Source of the DNA: JAHFTW01 sp038046785
GTDB taxonomy: Archaea; Thermoplasmatota; E2; JACPAO01; JAHFTW01
Assembly: GCA_038046785.1 (NCBI GenBank)
Contig: JBBSVM010000004.1
Coordinates: forward strand, 186,001-250,000
Direction of reading: 5' to 3'
DNA: 64,000 nt
The notes beneath the pieces are model-generated. The model saw only the letters and a list, made by a program, of their open reading frames with translations. It did not search any database and was not told the origin of the DNA. Positions 7,498 to 16,290 of the stretch are shown here, piece by piece. Made by a program: the position numbers and the translations under genes. How positions within the stretch are numbered: position 1 is the stretch's first letter; each line of letters begins with the position of its first letter.

Positions 7498-9033
7498 ATG
7501 TTCGACCCAACATCTTCGGGACTCATCCCGCTCACCCTCCTGCTCACCCTGCTTGGCGCCCTTGCGACGCTGCGCGCCTCCGAGCGCACCAGCCGCCTCG
7601 TCGCCCTCATCGCCTCCCTTCCCGCCGTCGCCGCGACGTCGTGGATGCTCTGGAATGTCGGCCTCGCCGGCGGCTCCTACCAGTTCGTCACGAACTGGAC
7701 CTGGATCGAGTCCATCGGCGCCCGGCTCGAGTTCGGCGTGGACGGCCTCAGCGCCAGCCTCGCCTGGCTCACCGCCATCCTCACCCCGCTCGTCATCCTC
7801 TTCAGCTGGCACGAGACGGTGCGGCCCCGCCTCTTCTTCGCGCTCATTCTGCTGCTCAACGTGACGGTCCTCGGCGTCTTCACGGCGCTCGACCTGTTCC
7901 TGTTCTACATTTTCTGGGAGTTCGTCCTCATCCCGATGTACTTCCTGATTGCCATCTGGGGCGGACCGAACCGCAAGTACGCGAGTGCGAAGTTCTTCAT
8001 CTACACCGGGTCGGCCTCGCTCGTCATGCTGCTTGGCTTCATGGCGCTCTACTTCGGCTCCGGCGCCGGAACGTTCAGCATCCCGACGCTCACCGCAATC
8101 GGCAGCACGCTCGGCTTCGCCAAGGAGTTCGGCCTCCTCACCTTCGCCGCCCTCGCCATCGGGTTCCTCGTCAAGATGCCCTCGGTGCCGTTCCACACCT
8201 GGCTCCCCGACGCCCACGTCCAGGCGCCCACGGCGGGTTCGGTCATTCTGGCCGGCGTCCTGCTGAAAATGGGCTCCTACGGTCTCATGCGAATTGCGTT
8301 GCCCATTCTCGGTGACTCCTTCACCGCGATGAACACGGTCAGCCTCGGCCCCATTGCGTTCGACTGGAGCTACCAGTGGATCTTCTACTTCCTCGGCACC
8401 GTCTCGGTGCTGTATGGCGCCTTCCTCTGCCTCGCGCAGGACGACCTCAAGTCGCTCATCGCCTACTCCTCCATCTCGCACATGGGCTTGGTCACCCTCG
8501 CCCTCGCCACGGTGACGCCGCTTGGGTTCGCCGGAGCCGCCTTCATGAACGTCGCGCACGGCATTATCGCCGCCGGGATGTTCATGGCGGCCGGTTCGCT
8601 CCAGCACAGCACCGGCACGCGCCTCATCAGTCGCCTCGGCGGCATTGCTCCTCGCGTCCCGCGCCTCACCGGCCTCACCGCGACGCTCTTCCTCGCAAGC
8701 CTCGGCCTGCCCGGCCTCATGGGGTTCATCGCTGAATTCACCATCTTCGCCGGCATCTGGCAAGCCTTCGGCTGGTGGATTCTGCTGCCCATCTGGAGCA
8801 TCCTCATCACGGCGGGCTACTACCTCTGGGCGCTGCAGCGCGGCTTCTACGGCCCCGAAGTGCGCCACCCCGACGTCGATTGGGAACACATGCATGACGT
8901 TCCCACCACCGAACGCTGGAGCATCGTCGCCCTCATTCTGCTTGCACTCCTGTTCGGCATCTTGCCCGGCCTGCTGATGGGTTCCTACAACGAGTGGACC
9001 CTGCAAGCGCTCGCCGCGATGGGGGTGGCCTGA
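7498..9033 (+). CDS. nuoM: Complex I subunit M (NuoM), antiporter-like
   Basis: 511 residues from the ATG two bases after the nuoL stop; a GTG at 7489 that overlaps nuoL is possible. Antiporter-core motifs: FYIFWEFVLIPMYFLI (Glu), VKMPSVPFHTWLPDAHVQAP (Lys and the PDAH loop), LIAYSSISHMGLV and NVAHGIIAAGMF. The order of helices is the normal one for NuoM. Stop overlaps nuoN as TGATG. Confidence 0.95.
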   Translation: MFDPTSSGLIPLTLLLTLLGALATLRASERTSRLVALIASLPAVAATSWMLWNVGLAGGSYQFVTNWTWIESIGARLEFGVDGLSASLAWLTAILTPLVILFSWHETVRPRLFFALILLLNVTVLGVFTALDLFLFYIFWEFVLIPMYFLIAIWGGPNRKYASAKFFIYTGSASLVMLLGFMALYFGSGAGTFSIPTLTAIGSTLGFAKEFGLLTFAALAIGFLVKMPSVPFHTWLPDAHVQAPTAGSVILAGVLLKMGSYGLMRIALPILGDSFTAMNTVSLGPIAFDWSYQWIFYFLGTVSVLYGAFLCLAQDDLKSLIAYSSISHMGLVTLALATVTPLGFAGAAFMNVAHGIIAAGMFMAAGSLQHSTGTRLISRLGGIAPRVPRLTGLTATLFLASLGLPGLMGFIAEFTIFAGIWQAFGWWILLPIWSILITAGYYLWALQRGFYGPEVRHPDVDWEHMHDVPTTERWSIVALILLALLFGILPGLLMGSYNEWTLQALAAMGVA

Positions 9034-10667
9034 TGGCTGAAACGCGCAACAGCCGCCGCACCTTCGGCACTGTCATCCTCCTCGCACTCGTGGCCCTCAT
9101 CGGCTACGCCCTCTACGCCGGCTGGGGAGGCGAGCTGGTCGCCGTTCTCCTGCCCGATCTGGAATGGCAGAGCATGACGCCGGAACTGGTCGTCCTTCTC
9201 TTTGCCGTCCTCGCCCCCATCGTCGGGCTGTTTGATTCCGACCGGCGCGGCCTCCGGCAGTTCGCCCTCATCGGCCTCGGCGGCGCGTTCCTTCTGTCGC
9301 TCGGCAGCCTGCTGGAATGGCACCTGAGCATCCCGGGCACCGGATACAATTTCACCCTGCAGTACCAGGGCTCCAACCTGCACGGCGCCTTCGTCGTCAC
9401 CTACGCGAGCCAGTTCCTGAAGGTGCTTTTCACCGCCACCGCGTTCCTCGCCGTGCTCGGCGTCGGCCGCCCGCTCAAGGGTCGCAGCGAGGAGGACTTC
9501 GGCGAGTTCTGCAGCCTGCTTCTCTTCGCGACGCTCGGCATGATGATCGTCGCCTCGGCGCAGGAGCTGCTCACGCTGCTGCTTGGCATCGAGATGACCA
9601 GCATGAGCAGCTACCTCCTCGCCGCCATGCGCCGCGACCGCGTCGCCGCCGAGGCGAGCCTGAAGTACTTTACCATCGGCGCCATCTCGAGTGGCCTGCT
9701 CATCTTCGGCATCAGCCTGCTCTACGGCATGGCTGGCACCACCCGCATCCCGGAGCTCGCCACCGCGCTCACGGCGGGCGGCGCCTTCGATGCGGTCAGC
9801 CTGGTGCCCATCGCATTCATCCTTGCGGGCCTCGGCTTCAAGATCAGCAGCGTGCCGTTCCACGCCTGGGCCCCCGACGTCTACGCCGGCGCCCCGACTC
9901 CGGTCGCGGGCCTGCTCGCCTCCGGTTCCAAGGCGATGGGCTTCGCGGCGCTGTTCAACCTCTTCCTCGTCGGCCTGGTCGGCCTCAAGACGAACTGGCA
10001 GCTCCTCGTCGCGGTGCTCGCCGCCGCCTCGATGGTGGTGGGCAACCTCGTCGCCCTGCAGCAGACCAGCATCCGGCGCATGCTCGCCTTCAGCAGCATC
10101 GCGCAAGCCGGCTACGTCCTCATCGCCCTCGCCGTCGGGACGAGCGCCCAGGATGGCGGCATCTACGCCGTCGGCGGCGGCCTGTTCCACCTCGTCATCA
10201 ACGCCGCCATGAAGCTCGGCGCCTTCCTCATCGTGGGCGGCCTCCTCACGGCCGGCATCGGCGACCAGATTGCCGACTGGCGCGGCCTCGGACGCCGCCA
10301 CCCGGTCCTCGCCTTCAGCATGGCACTCTTCCTGCTCTCCATGGCGGGGCTTCCGCCACTGGCCGGATTTGCCAGCAAATTCGTGCTCTTCTCAAGCGCC
10401 GTCGATGTCGCAGCAACACAGGGACTGGGCTGGCTTGGCTGGCTGGCCGTCCTCGCCATCGCCAATTCCGCGCTGAGCCTCTTCGTCTACCTGCGCGTTC
10501 TGCGCACCATGTACGTCGAGGAGGGCGAGCAGGGACGCCTGGTCATCCCAGGCTCCATTACGACGGCGGTTGTTGTCTGCGCCGCCTTCGTCCTCTTCGT
10601 CGGCCTCTGGCCGCAGCCCATCTTGGACGCCTCGTTCAAGGCCGCGGCGAGTCTGCTGGGCTTGTAG
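9033..10667 (+). CDS. nuoN: Complex I subunit N (NuoN), antiporter-like
   Basis: 544 residues from the ATG at 9033 (TGATG overlap with nuoM). Antiporter-core motifs: LLLGIEMTSMSSYLLAA (Glu), KISSVPFHAWAPDVYAGAPTP (Lys, PDVY loop typical of NuoN), RMLAFSSIAQAGY. Last gene of the nuo operon: the next gene has its own promoter-like box. No NuoE, F or G gene follows. Confidence 0.95.
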   Translation: MAETRNSRRTFGTVILLALVALIGYALYAGWGGELVAVLLPDLEWQSMTPELVVLLFAVLAPIVGLFDSDRRGLRQFALIGLGGAFLLSLGSLLEWHLSIPGTGYNFTLQYQGSNLHGAFVVTYASQFLKVLFTATAFLAVLGVGRPLKGRSEEDFGEFCSLLLFATLGMMIVASAQELLTLLLGIEMTSMSSYLLAAMRRDRVAAEASLKYFTIGAISSGLLIFGISLLYGMAGTTRIPELATALTAGGAFDAVSLVPIAFILAGLGFKISSVPFHAWAPDVYAGAPTPVAGLLASGSKAMGFAALFNLFLVGLVGLKTNWQLLVAVLAAASMVVGNLVALQQTSIRRMLAFSSIAQAGYVLIALAVGTSAQDGGIYAVGGGLFHLVINAAMKLGAFLIVGGLLTAGIGDQIADWRGLGRRHPVLAFSMALFLLSMAGLPPLAGFASKFVLFSSAVDVAATQGLGWLGWLAVLAIANSALSLFVYLRVLRTMYVEEGEQGRLVIPGSITTAVVVCAAFVLFVGLWPQPILDASFKAAASLLGL

Positions 10668-10682
10668 GTTCGCCATCCCCAA

Positions 10683-10691
10683 CGCTTAAGC
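10683..10691 (+). promoter_or_regulatory. TATA-like box for nfu
   Basis: CGCTTAAGC, centred 27 nt before the ATG at 10714. This spacing leaves no leader and agrees with leaderless transcription. Confidence 0.5.
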
Positions 10692-10713
10692 CGCCGCGCG
10701 GCGAGGCGGATGC

Positions 10714-10953
10714 ATGGCATCCCCCGAGAAGATGGCCCAGATTCAGGCCGCCCTCGACGAGATTCGTCCCGCCCTGCAGTTTGACGGCGGCGACGCCGAG
10801 CTCGTCGATTTCAGTGAGGACACCGGCGTGGTCCAGCTTCGGCTGCACGGCGCTTGCTCCGGCTGCGGCATGAGCACCGTCACCCTCCAGGCTGGCGTCG
10901 AGCGGATTCTCAAGGAACGGGTTCCTGAGATCACGGCCGTCGTCAACATCTAG
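10714..10953 (+). CDS. nfu: NifU-like C-terminal domain (Nfu) Fe-S scaffold
   Basis: 79 residues, a stand-alone Nfu domain. The pattern LQFDGGDAELVD followed by CSGCGMSTVTLQ holds the CxxC that binds a [4Fe-4S] cluster at the dimer interface and passes it to target proteins. Neighbour to the nuo operon, which needs many clusters, but on its own promoter. No SUF genes are in view. Confidence 0.92.
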   Translation: MASPEKMAQIQAALDEIRPALQFDGGDAELVDFSEDTGVVQLRLHGACSGCGMSTVTLQAGVERILKERVPEITAVVNI

Positions 10954-11024
10954 TCGGCAAACCTCCAGGTCCCTAAGCCCGAGGTCAGATTGGCCGTTAT
11001 GTAGGGCCTCCCCGTCCGCGCGGC

Positions 11025-12260
11025 GTGGCCCGCCCGTTCCTGAATGAGACTCTGGCGGGAACCGCTGTCGTCCTCGTTCTCGCCGGACTTGCCGCTGCCG
11101 CCCCATCGCTGCCGGAACCCCTCGGAACCTTTGCGTGGGGTTCGGCGCACCGCGCCGCTGCCCTGCCCGCCGTCGTCCTGCCCGCACTGCTGTTCCTCGT
11201 TCACGCCGTTGCGGTCCCGCGCATGCCTCGGCCGGTTTCGACCGACGTCCGGTGTTCGGCCCTCCTGCTTGGCGGCGCCCTGCTGCTCACCACCTCGGCG
11301 CTGGCAAACGCAAGCCGGTTCGTACCGATGCTGTTTGCCCTTGGACAGACGCTGGTCGCGGTCGCCCTTTTCCTTGCCCTGCGCGGCATCCTGCGCGCCC
11401 TGCCCGGTCGCAAGGAATCCGTGGTGAGCGTCGCCGAACCCCTCACGAAAGGCGACGACGCCTCGCTCAAGCAGGTCCGATTCGGCATGGTCGCCCTCAC
11501 GGCCGGGCTTGTTCTGCAGGCCGTTCTCGCCATCACGGCTGCGACGATCCAGCTCGAGTGGCTCAGCGGCCCGGGTCCGCAGCTTGCGGCCACGCATCTC
11601 CTCCTGGTGGGCGGCGGGCTACCGCTGCTCTACGGGTTGAGCCACATCATCGTGCCGCGCCTCTCGGGCGTCCCCGCCATCGCGGCCGGAGCCATCAAGG
11701 GAGAACTGCACAGCACGCTGCTCGGCGTCCTGCTCCTCGTCTTCGGTTTCCTGTTCGGCATCAAAGGTCTGCTCATCGCCGGTGGGCTCTCGACGTTCTT
11801 TGGCGCCTTCGTCTTCATGGGCGTTCTCGGTGCCAACATCATGAAGAACAAGTCCAAGACGCAGCGCGTCACACCGGGCTTCGCCTACATCCCGTGGGTC
11901 TTCTCCGGCGTCCTCTGGATCGTCGTCGGCGTCCTTCTCGGCCTCTTCCTCAACATCGTCCCAGACATCTTCGCCGACCGCCTCCCCGCGCTGCGCTCCA
12001 TCCACGCGCACCTCCTGCTTTTTGGCGGCCTGCTGCAACTCGCGCTCGGCTTTGCGGCCCGCACCCTCGTTGCCGAGCCGATTCCGTTCTCGCGCCACCG
12101 CTGGTCCTTCCACGCGCTCAATGTTGCCCTCGGGTTGCACGCCTGGGGCGCGCTCTCCGGATCGAGTCCAATCCTGGCCGGGTCCGCCGCGTTGGCCCTC
12201 CTGGGGCTCGCCGCATGGTTTTTCCCCTTGCGCCGACCTTCGGCGTTGGTGTCCCCATGA
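11025..12260 (+). CDS. Multipass membrane protein, possibly heme-copper oxidase subunit I-like
   Basis: 411 residues, roughly ten to twelve hydrophobic segments. GTG start is fixed by a GTTATGTA box 26 nt upstream (10996-11003). Histidines are spaced in the membrane: THLLLVGGGLPLLYGLSHIIVPRLSG (about residues 188-213), GELHST, then SIHAHLLLFGGLLQ and a HRWSFHALN loop near the end. The 'H..L.GG...L.G..H..VP.L.G' pattern recalls heme-copper oxidase subunit I and NnrS-like proteins, but the binuclear-centre set is not convincingly complete. Function is unassigned. Overlaps ogt by ATGA. Confidence 0.6.
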   Translation: MARPFLNETLAGTAVVLVLAGLAAAAPSLPEPLGTFAWGSAHRAAALPAVVLPALLFLVHAVAVPRMPRPVSTDVRCSALLLGGALLLTTSALANASRFVPMLFALGQTLVAVALFLALRGILRALPGRKESVVSVAEPLTKGDDASLKQVRFGMVALTAGLVLQAVLAITAATIQLEWLSGPGPQLAATHLLLVGGGLPLLYGLSHIIVPRLSGVPAIAAGAIKGELHSTLLGVLLLVFGFLFGIKGLLIAGGLSTFFGAFVFMGVLGANIMKNKSKTQRVTPGFAYIPWVFSGVLWIVVGVLLGLFLNIVPDIFADRLPALRSIHAHLLLFGGLLQLALGFAARTLVAEPIPFSRHRWSFHALNVALGLHAWGALSGSSPILAGSAALALLGLAAWFFPLRRPSALVSP

Positions 12261-12766
12261 TTGCCTGGACCACGGTGCGGACCAATCTGGGCCCCTTCCA
12301 CGTCGCAGCGCTCGGCGACGCCATCATCGAGACCAGCCTCCCCGGCGTCGCCGCCGACGCGTTTGGCAGCGAGGTTGCCGCGCGCTGGCCGGGGGAGACG
12401 TTGCAGAAGGATCCGCACCATCCCATCTTGCTGCAGGCGACCCGCGAGCTTGAGGAGTACGCCGCCGGCCGCCGCACCGACTTCACCGTGAAAACCAAGG
12501 CGAAGGGGACGGAATTCCAGCGCCGTGTCTGGAAGGAGCTTGCTGCCATTCCCTACGGCGAGGTTCGCTCGTACGGTGAAGTCGCAGAAGCGGTCGGATC
12601 TCCCGGCGCCAGTCGCGCCGTGGGTCAGGCCAACCACCGCAACCCGGTCGCCCCGTTCATTCCGTGCCACCGCGTCGTCACCTCCGACGGCAAGCTTGGC
12701 GGCTACGGCGGCGGCGTTGAGCTGAAGCAGAAGATGCTTGCCCTCGAGGGCGTCAGCTTGGGCTAA
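12257..12766 (+). CDS. ogt: Methylated-DNA--protein-cysteine S-methyltransferase
   Basis: 169 residues. Removes the methyl group from O6-methylguanine onto its own cysteine in NPVAPFIPCHRVVTSDGKLGGYGGG (PCHRV motif near residue 143). The upstream EFQRRVWKELAAIPYGEVRSYGEVA segment is the helix-turn-helix DNA-binding part. ATG overlaps the stop of the preceding membrane gene. The 3' end overlaps by 14 bp the convergent small gene at 12753-12965. Confidence 0.95.
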   Translation: MIAWTTVRTNLGPFHVAALGDAIIETSLPGVAADAFGSEVAARWPGETLQKDPHHPILLQATRELEEYAAGRRTDFTVKTKAKGTEFQRRVWKELAAIPYGEVRSYGEVAEAVGSPGASRAVGQANHRNPVAPFIPCHRVVTSDGKLGGYGGGVELKQKMLALEGVSLG

Positions 12767-12965
12767 GCCTCTTGCCCTTCCGGGCGGAGAGCAGAGCGAG
12801 CGCAACGGCGGCGCAGAGGAAGATGCCAAGCGGAATCGCCTTGAGTGGAAATTGGTAGAAAGGGACGGCAATCGCCGCAGCGAAGAGGGTGATGGTCAAG
12901 GCTGCGCCGCCGCCCGTCTGCAGGATTGCCAGGAAACCTTCGACCAGCTCCTCGCTTCTCCTCAT
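12753..12965 (-). CDS. Small two-helix membrane protein downstream of gdhA
   Basis: 70 residues starting MRRSEELVEG. Two hydrophobic stretches (about 19-37 and 41-60) and a basic tail (RKGKRLSPS) predict a membrane hairpin. Its ATG overlaps the gdhA TGA (ATGA on the minus strand), so it is probably translated from the gdhA message. Longer frames starting further upstream would overlap gdhA and are rejected. No known family recognised. Convergent overlap of 14 bp with ogt. Confidence 0.6.
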   Translation of the reverse strand: MRRSEELVEGFLAILQTGGGAALTITLFAAAIAVPFYQFPLKAIPLGIFLCAAVALALLSARKGKRLSPS

Positions 12966-14272
12966 GCCACGATGCCGCGCAACTTGACGGCCTCGGCGAC
13001 GCGCCCGACGGCGACGATGTAGGCCGCCGTGCGCATGTCCACGTCCATTTTCTTGTGCGTAGCGTGCACGGCGTGGAAGGCGGCCGTCATCTTGGCGTCG
13101 AGCTTGGCGTAGACCTCCTCGGCGCTCCAGTAGTAGCCGTACAGGTTCTGCACCCACTCGAAGTAGGAGACGGTGACGCCGCCGGAGTTGGCGAGGAAGT
13201 CCGGGATGTGCAGAATCTTGTTCTTGTGCAGGATGACGTCGGCGTCGGGCGTCGTCGGGCCGTTGGCGAGCTCGACGATGATCTTCGCCTTGACGTTCGC
13301 CGCATTGTCGCCGCGAATCTGGTTCTCAATGCCCGCCGGAATCAGAACATCCACCTTGAGTTCGAGAAGCTCGGCGTTGCTGATTTTCTTCGTGCCGGGG
13401 AAGCCCTGCACTTGGCCCTTGCGCGCCTTGAACTCCTTCAGTTTGGCGAAGTCGAGCCCTTTGGCATCGTAAACGCCGCCCTTGGAGTCGGAGACGGCGA
13501 CCACCTTGGCACCAAACATCTCGGTGACGAGCTTGTGCGCGTACTCTCCTGCGTTGCCGAAGCCTTGGATGGCGACGGTGGCTCCCTTGAGGGTCATCTT
13601 GAGCGTCTTGGCGGCCTCGCGCAAGTGGTACATGCCGCCCTTCGCGGTCGCGTCGCCGCGTCCTGCCGAGCCGCCGAGCGCGAGGGGTTTCCCAGTGATG
13701 AAGCCGGGCTCGTTGGCGCCGTGGATGACCGACATCTCGTCCATCATCCAGGCCATGATCTGCGGCGTGGTGTAGACGTCGGGGGCGGGGACATCCTTGT
13801 AGGTGCCGACAATCTGGTGCACGGCGCGCACCCAGCCACGGCTCAGGCGCTCAGTCTCGCGCGGGCTGAGTTTCTTGGGGTCGCAGATGACGCCGCCCTT
13901 GCCGCCGCCGTACGGGATGTCGGCGACGGCGCACTTCCAGGTCATCCAGGCGGCGAGCGCCTTGACGGTGTCGGCGGTCTCCTCGGGGTGGTAGCGGATG
14001 CCGCCCTTGGTGGGGCCGCGCGCGTCGTTGTATTGGCAGCGGAATCCTTGGAAGGTCTTGGTGCCGCCGCGGTCCATGCGGACGGGAATGCTGACCTGAA
14101 GGAAGCGCTGCGGCTCGCGAAGGTAGCTGTGCATGTCCTTGTCCAGGCCCATCGCCTTGGCTGCCTTGTCGAGTTGCGCCTGAGCAATCTTGAACGGGTT
14201 CAGCTCCTCGGTCTTGGCTGGCACTGCCTTGGCGGTCGTGGGCTGGCTCTTGGTCGGCTTCGCGTTCGCCAT
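12962..14272 (-). CDS. gdhA: Glutamate dehydrogenase (Glu/Leu/Phe/Val family)
   Basis: 436 residues, standard hexameric GDH length. Catalytic region: KGGIRYHPEETADTVKALAAWMTWKCAVADIPYGGGKGG, with the lysines that bind 2-oxoglutarate and perform catalysis. The Rossmann domain starts at GATVAIQGFGNAGEYAHKL (GxGNxG), favouring NAD(P). Links nitrogen to carbon by interconverting glutamate and 2-oxoglutarate. ATG at 14272; a longer open frame upstream has no GDH similarity. The N terminus has about 25 extra Lys/Ala/Pro-rich residues. See the dyads upstream for possible control. Confidence 0.95.
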   Translation of the reverse strand: MANAKPTKSQPTTAKAVPAKTEELNPFKIAQAQLDKAAKAMGLDKDMHSYLREPQRFLQVSIPVRMDRGGTKTFQGFRCQYNDARGPTKGGIRYHPEETADTVKALAAWMTWKCAVADIPYGGGKGGVICDPKKLSPRETERLSRGWVRAVHQIVGTYKDVPAPDVYTTPQIMAWMMDEMSVIHGANEPGFITGKPLALGGSAGRGDATAKGGMYHLREAAKTLKMTLKGATVAIQGFGNAGEYAHKLVTEMFGAKVVAVSDSKGGVYDAKGLDFAKLKEFKARKGQVQGFPGTKKISNAELLELKVDVLIPAGIENQIRGDNAANVKAKIIVELANGPTTPDADVILHKNKILHIPDFLANSGGVTVSYFEWVQNLYGYYWSAEEVYAKLDAKMTAAFHAVHATHKKMDVDMRTAAYIVAVGRVAEAVKLRGIVA

Positions 14273-14275
14273 GGG

Positions 14276-14320
14276 GCACCCCAAAAAGGGTGCGCGAGCA
14301 TTCAAGGTGGTTCTCTTGAA
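14276..14320. promoter_or_regulatory. Two inverted repeats in the gdhA promoter region
   Basis: GCACCC-N6-GGGTGC (14276-14293) sits just before the gdhA ATG, and TTCAAG-N8-CTTGAA (14301-14320) overlaps the likely TATA-like stretch (CTTGAATG on the minus strand, about 29 nt from the ATG). Placement over a core promoter is what one expects of an operator. The binding protein is unknown. Confidence 0.4.
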
Positions 14321-14401
14321 CCAACCGATGTGGCGATGCGGTCGTTTGGCGCCTGCCCAACCATCCGCCAAGTTTGAAACATGGAGGGTGGATGGAGTGG
14401 C

Positions 14402-15202
14402 ATGCGCATCCTTGCGGCTATGATGCCGCTGGTGTTCCTGGCCGGCTGCTCGGGCGGCCTCGCTTCGTTCACACCAGACGGGTGCGACCCCAGTGGAGCG
14501 ACCGCCATCAACCAGGATGCGCCCATTCTGTCCATTTTCGCAATCGATTTGCAGCTCGCCAAGGCGGCGGCGCAGGGCGCTGGAGAGACCTGGCTCGACG
14601 ACACCCCGAAGCGGCAGAGCGAGGGGGAAACGGAGTGGGGTACTGCGCACGGCACCATCACCGTCTACAACGGCGACGACGGCAAGGCGGTCGAACTGGT
14701 CTCGACCCGCGCAGCCTCGTTCAGGAAGCAGGCGCTGGAGGGCATCGCCCAACAACTCGGCGTGGCGGAATCGGGGACTTACAGCGAGCACACGCAGACC
14801 CGGCAGTCTTGGATGAGCTGGGGCTGGCCGCAGCAGCGCCACGATGGTTCCATTGCGGCCGTCGCTCCGAGTCCGTCCGGTCTGCCGGGATACATCGGCC
14901 TGCGCGCATTTCATAACCTGAAAGAGGCGCACGTCGAAATCGATGCGGGGCGCGCCGCGGAGGTGGCGCAGGGCTTCGCTCGCTGCAGTCTCGACCGCGA
15001 GGGGAAGACGGAGGCGAAGGGGTACAGTTTCGAAAGTTTTCTCGGAGAGCCGCGGTTCGACGTTTTCGGCTCCTCGCTGGTGTTCAAGGTCGGCGTGGAA
15101 TTTACCGAGCCAGTTGCGAGCCATTGCGGCTTGCTGCGCTTGGTCGCGGTGGACGCGGTCACCGGTGCCGTGGTGGGCGAGCCCATCGCATATTGCGATT
15201 GA
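14402..15202 (+). CDS. Predicted lipoprotein of unknown function
   Basis: 266 residues. MRILAAMMPLVFLAGCSGG is a lipoprotein signal peptide with an LAGC lipobox, so the mature protein should be anchored outside the cell. The start is the ATG at 14402: a TTTGAAA box (14373-14379) is centred 26 nt upstream; an ATG at 14381 is too close to it. No domain recognised in the rest, which looks like a globular exported domain. Transcribed divergently from gdhA. Confidence 0.65.
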   Translation: MRILAAMMPLVFLAGCSGGLASFTPDGCDPSGATAINQDAPILSIFAIDLQLAKAAAQGAGETWLDDTPKRQSEGETEWGTAHGTITVYNGDDGKAVELVSTRAASFRKQALEGIAQQLGVAESGTYSEHTQTRQSWMSWGWPQQRHDGSIAAVAPSPSGLPGYIGLRAFHNLKEAHVEIDAGRAAEVAQGFARCSLDREGKTEAKGYSFESFLGEPRFDVFGSSLVFKVGVEFTEPVASHCGLLRLVAVDAVTGAVVGEPIAYCD

Positions 15203-15303
15203 CGCAGGATTGTCTGATTTCGGTCATCGATGCCCAGGTGCGACGCTCCGTCGCCATCACCCCTATATTCCAAACCACAACATATTCAGTCCGTCGTTTC
15301 GCA

Positions 15304-16290
15304 ATGGTGAATGTTGCCGTCGTCGGCGCCCGGGGCTATCTGGGCCGTGAACTTGTCCGCCTCCTGTCTGGCCACCCCAAGGTCGAAGCGCTCACCCTGA
15401 CGAGCACCAGCGAGGCGGGCAAGCCCTACGGCGACCTGGTTCCTGCTTTCCGCCACCGCCGCGACCTGGTCATGGCTACCCCGGCCAAGGCAGCCGACGC
15501 CGACGTCGTCTTCATCGCCACCGACGGCGAGGAGGCCAAGAAGACCGTCGCCGAGGTCGGCGACCGCCCGCGCCTCATCGTGGACCTCAGCCGCGCCCAC
15601 CGCCACGCCGCCTTTGAAAAAGGCACGGGCTGGAGCTACGGCATGAGCGAATTCTTCCCGGTTGCCAAAGGCACCCTGCGCATCGCCAATCCGGGCTGCT
15701 ACCCGACCGCGACGATGATCGCCGCAGGCGCCGCGCTGCGCAGCGGCCTTGTCGCCGACGGTGTCCTCATCGCCGACGGCAAGTCGGGCGTCTCCGGCGC
15801 CGGTGCCGCCCCGCGCGGTGACCTGCACTACCCCGAGATGAACGAGTCCGTGCGCGCCTACAAGGTGCTCGGGCATGACCATCTGGGCGAGATTCGCCTT
15901 GCCTCCCACGCCGCGTCCGGAGCCACCGGAGCGGTGCGCCCCGTCCGCTTCACGCCGCACTTGGTGCCAATGAGCCGTGGACTCCTCTCCACCGTTTACC
16001 TCCCGGCCAAGCCCGGCATCAGCGCTGAGCAGGCCAAAGCGGCCTACGCCAAGATGTACGCTTCCTCCCGGTTCGTTCGCGTCGTCGCCGAACCCGACAC
16101 CGGCATCGTCTCAGGAAGCAACTTTGCCGATGTCGCCATCGACCTCGACGCCGAGTCTGGCCTGCTCGTCGCGCGCTGCGCCATCGACAACCTCATCAAA
16201 GGCGGTTCCGGCCAAGCCGTGCAGAACATGAATCTCGCCCTCGGCTGGAATGAGACCGACGGCCTCACCGCCGTCGGAGGAGGCCCGTAA
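15304..16290 (+). CDS. argC: N-acetyl-gamma-glutamyl-phosphate reductase
   Basis: 328 residues. NAD(P)-binding N terminus VAVVGARGYLGRELVRLL and the catalytic cysteine in RIANPGCYPTATMIAAG (near residue 137); HLVPMSRGLLSTVYL is the conserved C-terminal piece. Reduces N-acetylglutamyl phosphate to the semialdehyde. First gene of argCJBD, TAATG overlap with argJ. An AT-rich region with CTATATT (15263-15269) and CATATTC (15281-15287) precedes it. The ArgC branch rather than the LysW-carrier route is supported by argJ next door. Confidence 0.94.
   Translation: MVNVAVVGARGYLGRELVRLLSGHPKVEALTLTSTSEAGKPYGDLVPAFRHRRDLVMATPAKAADADVVFIATDGEEAKKTVAEVGDRPRLIVDLSRAHRHAAFEKGTGWSYGMSEFFPVAKGTLRIANPGCYPTATMIAAGAALRSGLVADGVLIADGKSGVSGAGAAPRGDLHYPEMNESVRAYKVLGHDHLGEIRLASHAASGATGAVRPVRFTPHLVPMSRGLLSTVYLPAKPGISAEQAKAAYAKMYASSRFVRVVAEPDTGIVSGSNFADVAIDLDAESGLLVARCAIDNLIKGGSGQAVQNMNLALGWNETDGLTAVGGGP

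Noticed and set aside
10668..10713. Missing nuoE/F/G or fpoF after nuoN
   Set aside because: Not present here; as in other archaea the electron-input module may be encoded elsewhere or absent, so no truncation is claimed.
14273..15124. Upstream extension of the gdhA frame
   Set aside because: No GDH similarity and it overlaps the 14402 lipoprotein gene on the other strand.
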